Source of the DNA: Neonectria sp. B-13
Taxonomy: Eukaryota; Ascomycota; Sordariomycetes; Hypocreales; Nectriaceae
Length of the DNA stretch: 64,000 nt
Assembly: GCA_002682825.1 (NCBI GenBank)
Contig: NOKP01000010.1
Coordinates: forward strand, 868,001 to 932,000
Reading direction: 5' to 3'
Shown: positions 13,344 through 25,796 of the stretch, piece after piece
Layout: every line of letters starts with the position of its first letter
Position numbering within the stretch: the stretch's first letter is position 1
Position numbers and translations under genes: made by a program
The notes under the pieces: model-generated
Told to the model about the DNA's origin: nothing
The model's input: only the letters and a program-made list of their open reading frames with translations
The model's database searches: none

Positions 13344-15602
13344 CTATTTGACTCGTCCCATGATGGTCTCCGGCCCGCGGACCACATCCATCTGGGCGGC
13401 CCTTGCCTTGACGGCGTTGAGCATGCTGCGCTCAAAGTCATCCCGCGACCGCAGGACAGCCTCGACCCAGCTGATCTGCAGATCCCAATAGGTGGTCTTG
13501 AAGGCGGCAAAGGCGTCGGCGACGGCGTCGCGGTCGGCGGTCAGGAGGCGCAGGAAGGACTCGGTGGCGCGCCAGGTCTCCTTGATGGAGGCGCCGATGT
13601 CGGGCGAGGGCAGGCTGCCGAAGAGCTCGAAGGCGGTGGCGATGTCGTTGAAGAGCTTGTCCTGGAAGGGGTCGGTGCGGCGGAACTTGGCGCCCTTGTT
13701 GCGGACGGCGGAGAGGTAGCGGACGAGCAGCTCGTCGGCGAAGATCTCGATGAAGATGTCGACTAGCGAGTGGTGCAGCACGTGGCGGTAGTCGTTGACG
13801 TACTCCTCAAAGGTCACGACCATCTGCTTCATGGCAGTGTTGGTGTACCACTTGGGGGTGAAGAAGTCGGGCATGACGGTGCCGAAGTCGACGGTGAAGA
13901 TGAGCTGGGCGAAGCGGTTGATGCACCAGGTGCTGAAGTCGACGTAGCCATCGCGCAGGGCGGCCACCTCGTTTTCGGCGCGGTCGATGTAGGCGGGCGT
14001 GACGCTGGCCTCGAAGAGGCGGCGGAAGCTCGACAGGTAGGCGAGGCGGCCCTCGTCCTCGTTGTCGTCGATACAGGCGATCTGGTCGTTGGCCGTGGCG
14101 ACGAGCCAGTCCTGCAGCGCCTGGAAGCCCTCGAGCTCTGCTATCTTGCCCGTCTCGTAGTGTGTGGCCTCGTCCTCGAGCATGCGCTGCCACGACTGCT
14201 GGCGGCTGCGCAGGCGCGTGAACATGGCGTCGATGACGCCCTCGACCACGTCGGCGCGCTGCGAGTTGGCCGCGGCGTCGACCTGCTCGCGCAGCATGCG
14301 CCAGAGGGCCACCAGGTTCTTGGTGCGGAAGTAGCCGTACTCGTCCTGGTCCAGGTTAGAGCCCTCGACGTTGCGGTCGGCGAAGTCCTTGGTCTCCTGC
14401 GCGAAGATGCGGTCGATCCACTCGTCGAGGAACTTGATGATGAGCTCGCGGAAGTCGCGCACCAGCTCCGCCTCGCGGTGGTCCACGACGTGCGGCACCA
14501 AGTCCTCCTGGCGGAAGCCCAGCTTGGCCATCTTGCGGTAGTACTTGTCGGGGAAGCCGACGATCTCCAGCGTGTGCGCCGACGACGCCTCATCGCCGTC
14601 CACCATGTCGATGAGGAAGTCGTGCATGAGCTGGTGGTACACGTCGGCGTACGTCTTGCCGATATGCCACTTCTTGGGCATCAGGGGCGTCATGCCAATC
14701 TTGACGGCGTTGAGGTCGTTGAAGTACCACTTCATAATCTTCTCGAGCTTGCTCGGGTCGTCGAGGAACTCGTCGCGCGACTGCTCAAACTGCTGCTCGG
14801 TGCTGAGCTTGATGGCCTGCAGGAACTTGTCCTTGTACCCGCGGACCTTCTTGGCGCCATCGGTGATGCTCTGGAACCGCGTCGCCATCTCCCTGTGGTC
14901 CTTGAGCGCCTCCTGCAGCGCCAGCACTCGCTGGTCGCTCTTCTCCTCAGCCTCCATGACCACAGCGAACCTCACCACCAGGCCGTTGTTGTCGTTGACG
15001 ACGAGGTTGACGAGGTTCAGGGCCAGGATGCCCACGTGTTCGTCGAACCAGTCAATGGTCTCGTCGAGGCGTGCAAAGTAGTCCTCGAGCGTCGACTCGA
15101 AGCTGCCGTCGTCTGCTCGCTGGATCTGCTCCATAGCGTCGTCCCGGATATTCCGCAACTGTGTGAGCTCGTAATGGCAGGGTAGTAGGTTCGGCATGTT
15201 CTCCTTGTCGTCGTCGTCCTCCCTCAGCATATTCTCGACGACGGACAGGCGCTCGTCGAAGGTCTCGAGGTTGCGGCGCATCGTCTCGACGGCGCCGAAG
15301 TTGCGGTGGGCCTGAGAGACCAGGTTGATGCTGGCAAAGTCCTTGATCATGTTCTGGGACTCGGAGCACAGCTTGTCGATCTTCATCATCTCGTCCTTGA
15401 TCGCCTGGACCGTCTTCTGGCCGTCACTCAGCCCCGTCATGCCCGACTGGGTCGTCTCGAGCTGCTCGCGAAGGCCGCTGCGCAGCTGGCTGTCGACGGC
15501 GCCCTTCTTGCGCGAGAATTCCAGCTTCAGCGCAGGGATCTTGTCGAGGTCTTCCGGGTGCCGAAGCAGCTCCGAGAGCTTGGGCACGGGTGTGTCGTCC
15601 AT
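13344..15602 (-). CDS. SEC6: Exocyst complex component Sec6
   Basis: A subunit of the exocyst, which tethers secretory vesicles to the plasma membrane at hyphal tips and septa. It is a single uninterrupted frame of 752 aa from the ATG at 15602 (start of MDDTPVPKLSELL), close to the usual length of fungal Sec6. The helical N-terminal third includes a likely coiled coil, then the helical-bundle Sec6 domain to the C-terminus; phrases such as HEMxFxxLRSRQQSW-type helices and WYTNTAMKQMV fit the family. An in-frame ATG at 15668 would add 22 residues rich in A, P and S; I prefer 15602 because the added stretch is low-complexity and the family normally begins close to the LSELLRHPEDLDKIP segment. 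Codon bias is so strong that the antisense strand is also open over about 470 codons. Confidence 0.93.
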   Translation of the reverse strand: MDDTPVPKLSELLRHPEDLDKIPALKLEFSRKKGAVDSQLRSGLREQLETTQSGMTGLSDGQKTVQAIKDEMMKIDKLCSESQNMIKDFASINLVSQAHRNFGAVETMRRNLETFDERLSVVENMLREDDDDKENMPNLLPCHYELTQLRNIRDDAMEQIQRADDGSFESTLEDYFARLDETIDWFDEHVGILALNLVNLVVNDNNGLVVRFAVVMEAEEKSDQRVLALQEALKDHREMATRFQSITDGAKKVRGYKDKFLQAIKLSTEQQFEQSRDEFLDDPSKLEKIMKWYFNDLNAVKIGMTPLMPKKWHIGKTYADVYHQLMHDFLIDMVDGDEASSAHTLEIVGFPDKYYRKMAKLGFRQEDLVPHVVDHREAELVRDFRELIIKFLDEWIDRIFAQETKDFADRNVEGSNLDQDEYGYFRTKNLVALWRMLREQVDAAANSQRADVVEGVIDAMFTRLRSRQQSWQRMLEDEATHYETGKIAELEGFQALQDWLVATANDQIACIDDNEDEGRLAYLSSFRRLFEASVTPAYIDRAENEVAALRDGYVDFSTWCINRFAQLIFTVDFGTVMPDFFTPKWYTNTAMKQMVVTFEEYVNDYRHVLHHSLVDIFIEIFADELLVRYLSAVRNKGAKFRRTDPFQDKLFNDIATAFELFGSLPSPDIGASIKETWRATESFLRLLTADRDAVADAFAAFKTTYWDLQISWVEAVLRSRDDFERSMLNAVKARAAQMDVVRGPETIMGRVK

Positions 15603-16182
15603 GGTGGCGGCGGCGGCGGCGTCGGCGGGGGATCGTGAACCATGCGACGGTGGTAAAGGGAGCGCCAATCAGACCATGGTGCGGTGGGCGCCCCAGATGG
15701 AATACGTCGTTCTTTTCGGCTCCGAGGATTTAGGTACACGGGTTGTTGTCGTAGGGGCGGAAGCGTTGAAGAGGTCGAGTCTTGGTTGGGGAACGGAAGT
15801 GTGTCGTGGTGGGATGTGAGGTTGCAGGGACACTCGCCGAGTACACCTAAGGTATCCATTGTCAGGGAGGTTGTCCCCAGACTTGTGGCTGACGCAGCTC
15901 CATCTGGCCCAACCTCCCCGCCAACATGCTGCAGCACAGCCACCGACGTCAAAACACCAAACAGCCATCTTCAACAATGAAATCAAGACTCAAGCAAGAC
16001 ATAACAGCCAAATCGGGAATGTCCTCTCAAATCCCCGTGATATTCCATTGTCGTTTATATTCCATCACTCTATAATGGGTATCATGCTCCATAAGCTACC
16101 AGTACAAGTCTATTATATTTGCTTCATCCTACAGGAACCCCCACTCCCCTCATCCCTTCCCACCCCATCACTCCCGTATCCT
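15603..16182. other. Intergenic region SEC6/BCD1
   Basis: Holds the SEC6 promoter and the BCD1 3' flank. A pyrimidine/purine-asymmetric stretch precedes SEC6. No additional gene is supported. Confidence 0.6.
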
Positions 16183-17523
16183 TTAATCCGCCTCGCTATC
16201 ACTTCCTGAACTACTCGTACTGTCATCATCGTCATCATCGTCCTCGCCCAGACTTTGTTCAGCAATCACATCCCCCACCTCGAGCGCGACGCCCTTAGAG
16301 TCCTCGCCGTCCGAATGCGCCCCCTCTTCGTCGCTCTTAACTTCGCCCTCTTCTAGATCTTTTCCGCCGTGCCTTCTTTTCTTGGCTGGTTTGCCAGCAT
16401 TTTTCTTGACGGGAGGGTTCTTCCTCTTATTGGGCCCTAGAGGGGGGATTGTGCCCTTAGTTTCAAGCACAAGGCCCGAGGGAAGCGACTCGTTTTCGTT
16501 GAGGAGGTAGACGGTTGGGAACTCGAGGACTTGGTTGTTGGTAAGGATATCGCGGAAGCAGTCCGCCGGTTGAAGTCGTGTCACAGCCAATGGCAGATCT
16601 GATCGTGTCCGCGGCTTGGCCAAGAAAAACTGGAAGCGTCGTTTCTCGGCCTCATCCTGCTCTGAGGGCCACATTGTGGTGTCTGCGCCGCGGCAGGCCG
16701 CCCAGGTGCCAGTAAAGGGGTCCTGTAACGTGTAAGGTCCACCAGACCATGTCGAGGATGACGGGTCTTGTGAAGGCTCCTTTTGTCCACCTCTTGTCCA
16801 TCTCTTGGGCTCCTGGCTCTTGAGCCTCTGTTGTTCCTCCAGCACTGCGCGGTATGCCTGGTATAGCGGCACGTCATCCATGACCTTGGACAGGATTCGT
16901 ACTGTCTTCGGCCTCTCGTCGTCGTCGTCGTCGTCGTCGTCCATATCCTCGCCATGGGCCTTGTTCTTGTCCTTGGCTTCAAAGCTCATCCATTCCACCT
17001 GCCAATTGATGCGTCCGGTTCGTCGATTGAGTGTGGTGTGGTTCTCCTTCTGCCTCGCCATTCCCACCGGCGCGCACACGATGCTAATGTTGAGCTTCTT
17101 GAGCCGCTGGGCCAAGAACCTCTCAAACACCCTCCCCTTCGCCTCTCTCAGCACCCTCGTGACGAGCACCTTGCGCTTGCGCCCATCGCGCCCGGGCTTC
17201 CACTTGATCTCCTGCACCGTCTGCGGCCGGAGCTCCTCCTCTTGCACAAGCGCGCGCTCTCCGACAAGAAGTCTCTCGACGCGCTCCACAGACAGCTCGA
17301 TGCCGTGCAGGAAGTTATAATCGTGGTCGATTCCCGCGGGCGTGCGCAGCTTCGAGGGTTTAACGTAGGCCGTGGCGTCGCGCTCGCCTGTGCATTCGGA
17401 CCAGGCCTTGTGCTTCTTGATGCAGGCGAGGGAGCAGGTGCTGATGCTGCAGCGGGGGCATTTGTATTTCGGCGCGGAGATGTGGCAGATGCCGCAGAGG
17501 GACGTTAACAACGGGTCGGCCAT
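16183..17523 (-). CDS. BCD1: HIT zinc-finger protein, box C/D snoRNP assembly factor
   Basis: Bcd1/ZNHIT6-type nuclear protein needed for stable assembly of box C/D snoRNPs and thus for rRNA 2'-O-methylation. A single exon encodes 446 aa. The N-terminal zf-HIT is complete: Cys10, Cys13, Cys22, Cys25, Cys30, Cys34, His38, Cys44. The following region (DHDYNFLHGIELSVERVERLL and a later LNISIVCAPVGMAR) matches the conserved Bcd1 core. An internal poly-Asp run, coded by a (GTC)n tract on the + strand near 16915-16941, may be length-variable. The C-terminus is lysine-rich then acidic and ends in SGSDSEAD, suggesting nuclear localisation and possible CK2 sites. It lies head-to-tail with SEC6 and the DENN gene. 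Confidence 0.92.
   Translation of the reverse strand: MADPLLTSLCGICHISAPKYKCPRCSISTCSLACIKKHKAWSECTGERDATAYVKPSKLRTPAGIDHDYNFLHGIELSVERVERLLVGERALVQEEELRPQTVQEIKWKPGRDGRKRKVLVTRVLREAKGRVFERFLAQRLKKLNISIVCAPVGMARQKENHTTLNRRTGRINWQVEWMSFEAKDKNKAHGEDMDDDDDDDDERPKTVRILSKVMDDVPLYQAYRAVLEEQQRLKSQEPKRWTRGGQKEPSQDPSSSTWSGGPYTLQDPFTGTWAACRGADTTMWPSEQDEAEKRRFQFFLAKPRTRSDLPLAVTRLQPADCFRDILTNNQVLEFPTVYLLNENESLPSGLVLETKGTIPPLGPNKRKNPPVKKNAGKPAKKRRHGGKDLEEGEVKSDEEGAHSDGEDSKGVALEVGDVIAEQSLGEDDDDDDDSTSSSGSDSEAD
16915..16941. repeat. (GTC)n trinucleotide repeat coding poly-Asp
   Basis: About nine GTC/CGT units inside BCD1 encode a run of aspartates on the minus strand. The tract is pure enough to be slippage-prone. 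Confidence 0.8.
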
Positions 17524-18410
17524 GTTGGAATAAGGATTCTGCAGCCGACGGATTCGTATGTTAGGGTTGACGTTGGTGTTGGAGTCGAAGTTGGACGGAC
17601 TGCGCTGCTACTCTCAGCGATCCTCTCTCAACTTTTTTCTGGGGCCATTGACGCACTGCTTATCTTATCTCGGTGTCCACTTGTGCACATCTAAAGTACA
17701 GTGTGCTTTTATGTGGACACACACAGTGACGTGCCCATCTTCTCTTCAGAATTTAATCCGACTACGAAGGGAGCAAAGTACGAAGTACAACAAGGCAGGG
17801 ATTTTTCGTTAGTCGAAAGTTCAAGGTCAAATGATTAGATTATTTGAATTCCGAACGTGGATCGTATGCTCTCCACAATTCTAGCTAACATGCTTTGGCG
17901 CGAGTCCTACGTGTAGACGTCCGCAGACCAAATTATATCATCGACGTCCGCGTTAAGTTTAGCCACAAAGCATCTTGGTTACAAAGTACGTCACAGAAGG
18001 TTCTTGGTTTTAACGTAATAATTTCTTTAGATGCGCTGCTCTTCAAGCCGAGCAAAGGAGGGACGTGAATTGAAACACACCACTTCTCGACACTATATGC
18101 TAACATGATGGGGAATAGAGCGCCTGGCTTGAGGCTGGTACATGAGCGAGCCGGCCCACGATGACACTTAGGAAAGGACAAGACTAAAAGAGATAAGTAA
18201 ACGCCATAGTCCGCAGATTTTAATCCAAGCCACCGCCAAATACAAGAAATAGAGAAAAGATGGAACAAAAGTGAGATGTAGCACGTTGTGCCTATGACAT
18301 AGATTGGCCGCTTCAACAGTCATCATATCGGAAGGAGATGGGGATGCCGTCTATGACATCGTCGTAAGTCTTTGGGATGGATCCTCCCGTCATGGTTTGC
18401 AGGTACGATC
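17524..18410. other. Intergenic region BCD1/DENN gene
   Basis: About 890 bp, relatively AT-rich, containing an exact GTACGAAGTAC at 17778-17788. It would hold the BCD1 promoter and the DENN gene 3' UTR. No gene is seen. Confidence 0.6.
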
Positions 18411-21191
18411 TTAGCGGGTACCGCCAAGAGCACTGATCCTGGCACCCGACGGTCGGTGCATCAGGGACGGGCTGTGCTTGGCAACGACACCGGTCTCGTG
18501 GGAGAGTCCGCCGTTATCGCTTCGGCCATCCTCGAAGTCCTCCTCGTTGTCTTCAACGATCTTGGTAGGGATTTCGTCTCGAAGGTTGTACTGTTGACTG
18601 GAACGCTCAGGCGTAGTGGCAGTGGAGGCGTAAGACATCGCCGTGCTGCTCCGGTTGGGGATGAGATCCGGGGTGGGAGGGATACTGGACGCCCTCCCAG
18701 ACGCAGGCTGGAGGAGGCTGTCATCACCAGTCTCGGATGTGGCGGCGGAGTGGCCGTCATCGCTCTGGGCGGTAGAGAGGCTGCTGTTCCTTCTACTCCC
18801 ACGAAATTCAGCATCTTGGGCGAGCTGTAGCCCTTCTACCGCAGCCTGGCATTGCTCGGCAATATTGCGAACAATGTGAGCGATAGCGTCCGTCTTGTCT
18901 TTCAGGTGGCGGTCGGCCACGTCTCGGAAACTCGAGGACGAGTGTCGCTTGTTGCGGGTAGGGGGGCTCTTCAGCATGCGGTGGTCGCTGTCAGGGGCAA
19001 CCTCCTCGTCCATGTCAGCCTCGACATCACCCTCACCCTCACCGTAGCCCTCCTCAATCTCCTGGGCCAGGTCTTCAGGCTTAGTGATAGAGTGGATGAG
19101 GTGCTCCATGTGATGGCTCTGTCCTCCAATAAGGCTGCGAAGATGCAGAACAACCCGACGAGCCTCATCGCGCTGTCGGAGAATAGTGACGTTGGTGTGC
19201 TGAAGCTGAGAAAGCTCCTTCTTGTTCCTCTTGCGCTCACGCTCAAGCTCCTCAGCAATCTCCTGCTGGAGGACAAGGGCCTCGAGGGCGTCGTCTCGCT
19301 GCTTCTCAGTACCAGTGAGGCGGACTGAAAGGCGGGCGTTGTCGTCCTTTTGCTGGTCGATGAGGCCGGCAAGGCGACGGTTCTCTCTCTTGTGGTTCTC
19401 AATCTTGACCTTGAGATCTTGAGTCTCTTTGGTGAGCTGCTCAGCGAAGGCCTGGAACTTGAGGAACTGCTGCTTCCAGCTCTCGAGCTCCTCGACAAGA
19501 TAGTTGTTGCGCTTGGTAACCTTGTTGAGCTCGGTGTCCATTCGTCCCTTGAGGTTGATGAAGTCCTGCCACGCCTCGAGAGCATCTCGCGAGTACTGGT
19601 TCCTTTCGCGAACAATCTCGTTGAGATGGCGCATGGAGACCTTGGTCATAAGGGGCTTCTTGACAGATCCACCGAAAACAGCCTTGATGCCGGTGTTGCG
19701 GCCGAGCTTCTCGCAAACGTGATCCATGACAGTCATCACAGAATCCTGATTCCACCACTCGGGGTCCTGAGTGGACTCAACCTCGCCACGCATGACAATG
19801 ATCTGGCCAGCAGGGACGAGCTTGCCACCACCGTAGGCTGACTTAAGATGGGGGGGAACTCCAGAGGGAGTGACGTCGCCATTCAGAGCCTGTGTAAGAC
19901 GGGTGACAAATTTGTTGCGCTGGCCGGGGGACAGGGCTGTGGGAGGACTGGAGGTCAGAACAAAGTTGCGGTCGAGGTCGACAACAAGAGCGTCAGTAGG
20001 CGCCGTGAAAAGTGAGCGACACTCGACAGTGATACCCAGGATATAAGGACCGGGCTCCTGAACCAGCTCCTTGGCATGACGGGCGTGGACGACGGGGACG
20101 TAGAGACCACTCCACTCATAGACTCGAACGCAGTATCGTACAGTCTCGGCGGCCATGGTCAGCATGGCTGGGTAGTGGCTAACGAAGATGATGCGGCGAG
20201 TGGGAGAGATAGCGGCCTCAATAACGCCCACGATGTTGGGGATGGAGAGGCAGTTGAATAGGGGCCACATGGCGAAGTTCTGGAAACCAGTCGGCGAGGA
20301 AGGGAATTGATAGCAAAGAGCGTAGTCCTTCATGTCGATACGGACAAGATCATTGAGGCGAGGAGCCGGGAAGCTCAGGATGCGGGAGACTTCCTCGGCG
20401 TGAAAGAGATTAGTCGCCTTGTTCCAGTGAATCCACATGCCTCGGAGGTAGTCGCCGAGGAGATTGTAGAGCGGGTAGCGGGAGAGGAAGGACAAGCAGT
20501 AAGGGATCCAGTAGGTCTCGTCGGGGTTGTCGTAGTAGTCGCTCTCAGTGCGCTTGCGCAAGTCACGAATGGTCTCGGCCCTCTTCTCGTCGGCTCGGGA
20601 CCAGACGCGGAGGCAAATGCCATAGAGAGTGTGGGAAGAATCCTGCTGGAGGACGAAAGCATGGTGAACGCAATGCGGCTGGCTTCGGCCAGTGCAGATT
20701 TCGACGTCGTGGGGGAAGCAGGCCTAGATAGAACAGAACAAGACTCTGGTCAGTGACTTCATAGCAAAACAGATAGATAGAGGTAGACTTACACGCATGG
20801 CGGCGTGAAGGGCACGGGCAATCTCATTGTCCTGTTCGAGGCGAGGGCTGCTGCCCAAGATCTCGGGGAGCCAGAACTGGCCAACGGCGCCCTTCATGTG
20901 GCCAATCTTGCCTTGGGCGGGAGCTGGAGCCTTGACCCATTGCGAAGGCTCGCGGCCAACACCGCAGACCATGTAGGCATGAGTGAGGGTCTTGGGTGTG
21001 CGAGCCTGGGGCTTCATGTTGAGGGTCGAGGGAATGGGCTGTGTGATACGAGAGTGCAGCGATGAGGTGCGGCTCGGGATCAGGAGGTTCTGATCAGGGC
21101 CTTGGTCGCGAGTGCTGGGCCGGCCATCACGATCGCGATCGCTGGTCCTCGGACGAGTGAAGGAGGGGTGGGTGTTCAGAGAGGGAGGCAT
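18411..21191 (-). CDS. DENN-domain protein (probable Rab GEF)
   Basis: Tripartite DENN proteins act as guanine-nucleotide exchange factors for Rab GTPases; the specific Rab cannot be told from sequence. Exons are 21191-20793 and 20723-18411 (69-nt intron, GTAAGT..CTAG), giving 903 aa. A disordered N-terminus is followed by the uDENN region (about 75-200, with AYMVCGVG), the cDENN core (about 205-400; SFLSRYPLYNLLGDYLRGMW and IIFVSHYPAML) and dDENN, then a long coiled coil (about 500-690) and an S/T-rich, probably disordered tail. The frame stays open for about 35 codons upstream of the ATG at 21191 to a possible acceptor (TTAG at about 21300), so an upstream coding exon, for example from an ATG at 21391, is possible; 21191 is the conservative start. 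Confidence 0.88.
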
Positions 21192-24100
21192 GTTGGGCAA
21201 CTGGGAGGAGCAAGCCTGGTCGTCGATATCGTCGCGGCGGTTGGCGGTCGTCGTCGAGAGACCGCAGTTGTTGGCGGCGGATCGGTTTGTCTCCGAGGAG
21301 CTAAGCTAACGAGTTGCGCTCTTTGCGCCGTGTGTTTGCTTTTTCCAGCAAAGCTGTCGACAATCTTTCACTTTTCTCTCAAGGGGCCCATTCGCGATCT
21401 CGACCGACCTCGAAGGGGGAAATAAGGGCAAGAGAAGGAAACGAAATGGGCGGTAGTGAAGGTAAGAAAGAAGGTGGTGAAGGCGAAGGAGAAGGTTGAA
21501 GGGGGGAGGGAAGAGGTGGAGGAGGGGGGTGGGGAAGAGGCAGCGGAAGCGGCAGCAAAGAAAAGCGAGACAAGATGAGACGCAAAGGCAAGGAAGGTAC
21601 GAGCTAGGGGTACCAAGGTACCTTCTTGACGGGAGGCCCAGCTAGTGAAAGGTTAGGTAGGGTGGTTTAGGGAAGGATAGGCCGGAGTAGGCAGACAGCG
21701 GGCGAGAACCGGGGATGGAACCGTCAAAATGGGTGGACAGGCGGGCTTGCGACAGGCTGAGACAGCCGGCGAGCGGGACACTTCGTACAAATCATACAAT
21801 TAGGTACGGATAGACCGCAGACAATAGGGACAACCGGGGGAGGGATCAGGCCCTTGTCCTCTTGTTCCCTTGTTCCCTGGGCCTGGGGTCCTGGGTCCTG
21901 GGTCCTCGCGATTTCGCTTTGCGCCTCTGAGAATCCTGCTGGGACCCAAGTCGGGTCTAGGCCCGGGGGGTTATGAAGGATTGGGGGAAGAGCATGCGAG
22001 GGATGGAGATGCAGCGCCGGTCGCGTTTAGTCTGCGCACTTCTCACGGTCTCGGTCGAGTAGTGAAGAGACAGAATTGGACCAGCTGCTTGGGCGAAGAA
22101 CGGCGACGGGGTGCAAGTGACCAGGGTGTGGGCGCAGGTACCTACATTAGCAGCCTCGTTAAGGAGCCCGGTCTGGCCTACCTCCGGACTAGGCGTGTAA
22201 GCAGGTACCGACAGCACAAAGGCCCTATCCGTTGGCTTTGCTAGGCTCTTCAGCGTCCCGGTCTTGCAGTGCCTTACGTACGGCGTACTTCGTACATCTG
22301 TACGTATCTCAGGGGCCTTAATAAGGGCCGGGGCCATCAGGGGCACATTGCACACTTACAAGGGGCGGATGGCCCATAATGGTGAGCGGCCAAAGCAGCA
22401 CCTCGCCCGACAGCAGGTCAGTGAGCTCCTGGACACTACCTAAGTACGAAGTCGTGGCGAATGCTGAGGTGTAGTTCATAACATAATCCCGTTCGCTCCA
22501 ACGGTCAGGCAAGCTTGGGACGCGGGCTTTCGCCCGAGGCGTTACAGCTACAAGCCCATCAGGTACGGTGCCATCCCCCACTCGGAGACACGGACCCAAC
22601 ACCAGACAACCACTAAGGTTAGATCAACAGAGCAGGTGCGCCGCCGGGTGCGCCGAATGGCAGAGATGAAATGGGACATTTGGCGGTGCCCTGGTGGTTC
22701 CCGGGGGCTTGACGGTGGAAGCTGAATGCCCGCTGAGTGTCCACCGAGCGAGGAAGCGCAAAGACGGAGGCCCATCTCAGGGGAAATGGGACAGCTACGG
22801 GGCAGTGAGGAAAGTTGCGGATACATGGCGGCATGCAGCTTGTTCCCGCGTGTGGAGCGGTCCTCGATACCCGTGCGCACAGGTGCCAGGCAGTGGCCCT
22901 GGAGCTTCCCCTCCAGCAGCTGTTGGTACATAGTAAGGCAAGATACCTACCATTAAGGCCCCTAGCTGGGATAGGACCCCACCCGCTGCACCCGCCCCTG
23001 GGCCGGGGCCTCTAGAGTGGGTCTTCGCTAGTTGCAAGGGTATTTATTGGATCTACCTGTGGTCGCGACCGGCCTCTGGTTGGCTCGATTGGACAGGATG
23101 CAAGGGTCTGGAACCGGGGGCGGGGATTGGGTTCCTCTCCCGGACCACGTTTTCTTGAGAGCCTGGGTACTTCCAGCTGAGAGCGTAAAGTGCGTACATC
23201 CAAGTACCGCTCACTCTCGCTCTGGTCACGGAACCAAGTGCAACTCATCACCAGAAACGGTGGAGACGAAACCATATCCCTCAGATCAGGAATTCTGCAA
23301 ACTTACACTCGCGATTTTCCAACTTTATCTGCTCCGTTTGCGTCACCTTCGTTTCCTTGACATCCTTATCGCATGCCTCTCGTCTCTCTTTCCTCTGTTT
23401 CTTGCGTCGAGATACATCTACAGTGCGGTCACCTCTGTTGCTTGTGGCAAGCTATCCGTACAGGGGAGTCGATGTGCTACCCCACCGTCGGGCACCCCAC
23501 CGCAGCACTGTGGTGCCACACTGGCCAATAGCCGTAGCCAAATGCAAGGCCCGGCACCCAACAGGGGAAATTGTCTTTGCCGATGATGCAGCCAGGTGAG
23601 CCGGTGGTGGGCCCCACGAGAGACCTGTGTTGATTGAGTGACAAAGCAGATTCTCAGACACACCACAAACTGAAGCAAGGAGAAGCAAAGAAAAAGAAAG
23701 CACGCTCGCTGCCGTTAGGCGGGCGCTGGCTTGCGGCGACGACGAGAAAGAAGAAAAGAAAAGGCACTCCAAACGTGTCTCTGCATAGAGGCTACTGCGC
23801 CAAATTCTGCTTCTACGCTGGCGGCGAAGCTGCCCTCGGGTTCAAGGCGAAAGCCGAAGAAACAGAGATTGGAAAAAGCAATGCGTAGACGAGATTGATA
23901 GAAGCCGGTAAGAACGCGGCTGTCGATTATTCTTGGTCCCCCCCCGTTTTCTGTTCGGCTTTATCCGTCTACTTCTTGAGCAGCTGCTGTGGTCCGTCTC
24001 TCCGTGTGCTTCGTACATAGTGCAATCAATATATGTATCATATTTGCCTGGTAACACGTTCTTATGTGAGACACCAGCGACTCAGTTTTGAAATATGATA

Positions 24101-24366
24101 AAGGTGATTCCCCCTACTTAAACGGACTGCAGGTGACAAACTTACAATGTTGGTCGTCGTCTGTCTCGGACACGATCGACCAGGGTCCCCCTTGAGCAGA
24201 GTGGTGACGAAACGAAACAGGAAGACTGCGCGTCGGACGTTGGAGCTCCCGCATTTCTGGTCACCATCACACCAGGGTCACACCCGAGACCACATGATTC
24301 ACTGTGACGGGTGCAGTTCACGCAGACATGACAAAAGACGCAAGACCATGTAAGGGTCTGGCCTTG

Positions 24367-24390
24367 TGCATGCATGCATGCATGCATGCA
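24367..24390. repeat. (TGCA)6 self-complementary microsatellite
   Basis: Six perfect copies of TGCA. The whole tract is palindromic and could extrude a cruciform. Confidence 0.9.
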
Positions 24391-25760
24391 ACGCACTCGC
24401 TCATCATCATCAGCACGACATCCGCGACTAGTCGCCCGCGAGGGGAAACATGCCGCCAGCCAGCCCGCCAGCAAAGGCACGAGGAGCTAAGAAAAGATGA
24501 CGAGAAACGATCCAACGTCGTCTAGGCCTGTCCACCAAAGGACATGGTACCGGCGCACTAGTTTGGGCGAGCGATGGGCGTTGGGAACATGGTGGGCTCT
24601 AACTATGTCCATTGCGGGATAGACACAGAGACGAGGGGCGTCAAACCAAGAGGAATCGGATCATGGGTCCGAGTCGTTCCTGCGTCAAGCCTGGTCCCGT
24701 CGGTGCAGATGAGGGGTTAGGCTGTTTGCCTTGGATGTTCCATTTGAAAAGTTCCACGAGTGAGATGTGAATTCGACACAAGTGAAGAGAGTCCGAGTGA
24801 CATGTTCCCTCTTGCAGGGCCCCCGGAGTGATTGATATTGCGGTGGGGTGACGTTTCTTGCAAGGGAAAAGAGACAGACAGATGGGGACGGATCGGCGAG
24901 GCCAAAGTCCCTTGCCGTCTCATTTCAAGCCACTCATCCCTCTTCGGCGCCAGAAGATCCCGTAACTTATCTCTCACCTTCGTTCGCGTAGACGGTGGCT
25001 TCGTGGCTGGCTTCGTCATCAATAAAGGCAAATATATAGCCCAGTGCGCCCAGCCCCCCCCCCGCGCAGGGCGGGACAAGCTATTGCAATCGCCGGGCCC
25101 TGGCGATTTCTCTGATGATGCACAAGTGGGTGATCATGTATGCAACGGCAGCGCCACCAGTTCATGAGGTTCTTGTAGCATACTAAGGTACAGTACGGAA
25201 GCCTAGTGTCTTTTCCCTTACAGTTGGGTCGGGGGATCGCCAACTCCATATTTCTGAACAATTTACACGGAGTGAAGACCAGCTACTCGAGCACTCGGCT
25301 CACGAGGCACAGGATTGTTCGTTTTTTTTACAACGAATCCATGTCAATGTCAATATCTATCGCCTTTGACACAAGTCGTCCTCATCGGGAACATACTCAG
25401 ACGCAATTACCCGGTCGGCAAAAGCTGCATGCATGGCATTTACTGTATGCACTGCTAATCAGCAAATGCCCGACCATCACCGTTCTGTCGGGACCAACCC
25501 AGCAAATGGAAACCCTTCCTCAAACGTGTCGCAGCGAATAGCATCCAGTCCCTTCCTCAATTGTGTGCACAAGTACCGTGGCGCATGCAGTATCACTTGT
25601 CCGTCTACTGGGTACAAGGCGTCGGCCTCGTACCCATGTCTCTCTCGATATTCCCTCGCGTCGGCGTGTTTCAGAAGCCAGATAGCGCCCGCCCATTCCG
25701 CGCCAGCGTTGGATGTCCCCCCAAATTGTCCATCTCAGTCCCTCATCACCTTGTCCATGT

Positions 25761-25796
25761 CCAGCACCAGCACCAGCACCAGCACCAGCACCAGCA
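25761..25796. repeat. (CCAGCA)6 hexanucleotide repeat
   Basis: Six perfect tandem copies of CCAGCA in non-coding sequence. Confidence 0.9.

Noticed and set aside
13770..15185. 471-codon + strand ORF
   Set aside because: Antisense shadow of SEC6 caused by strong codon bias.
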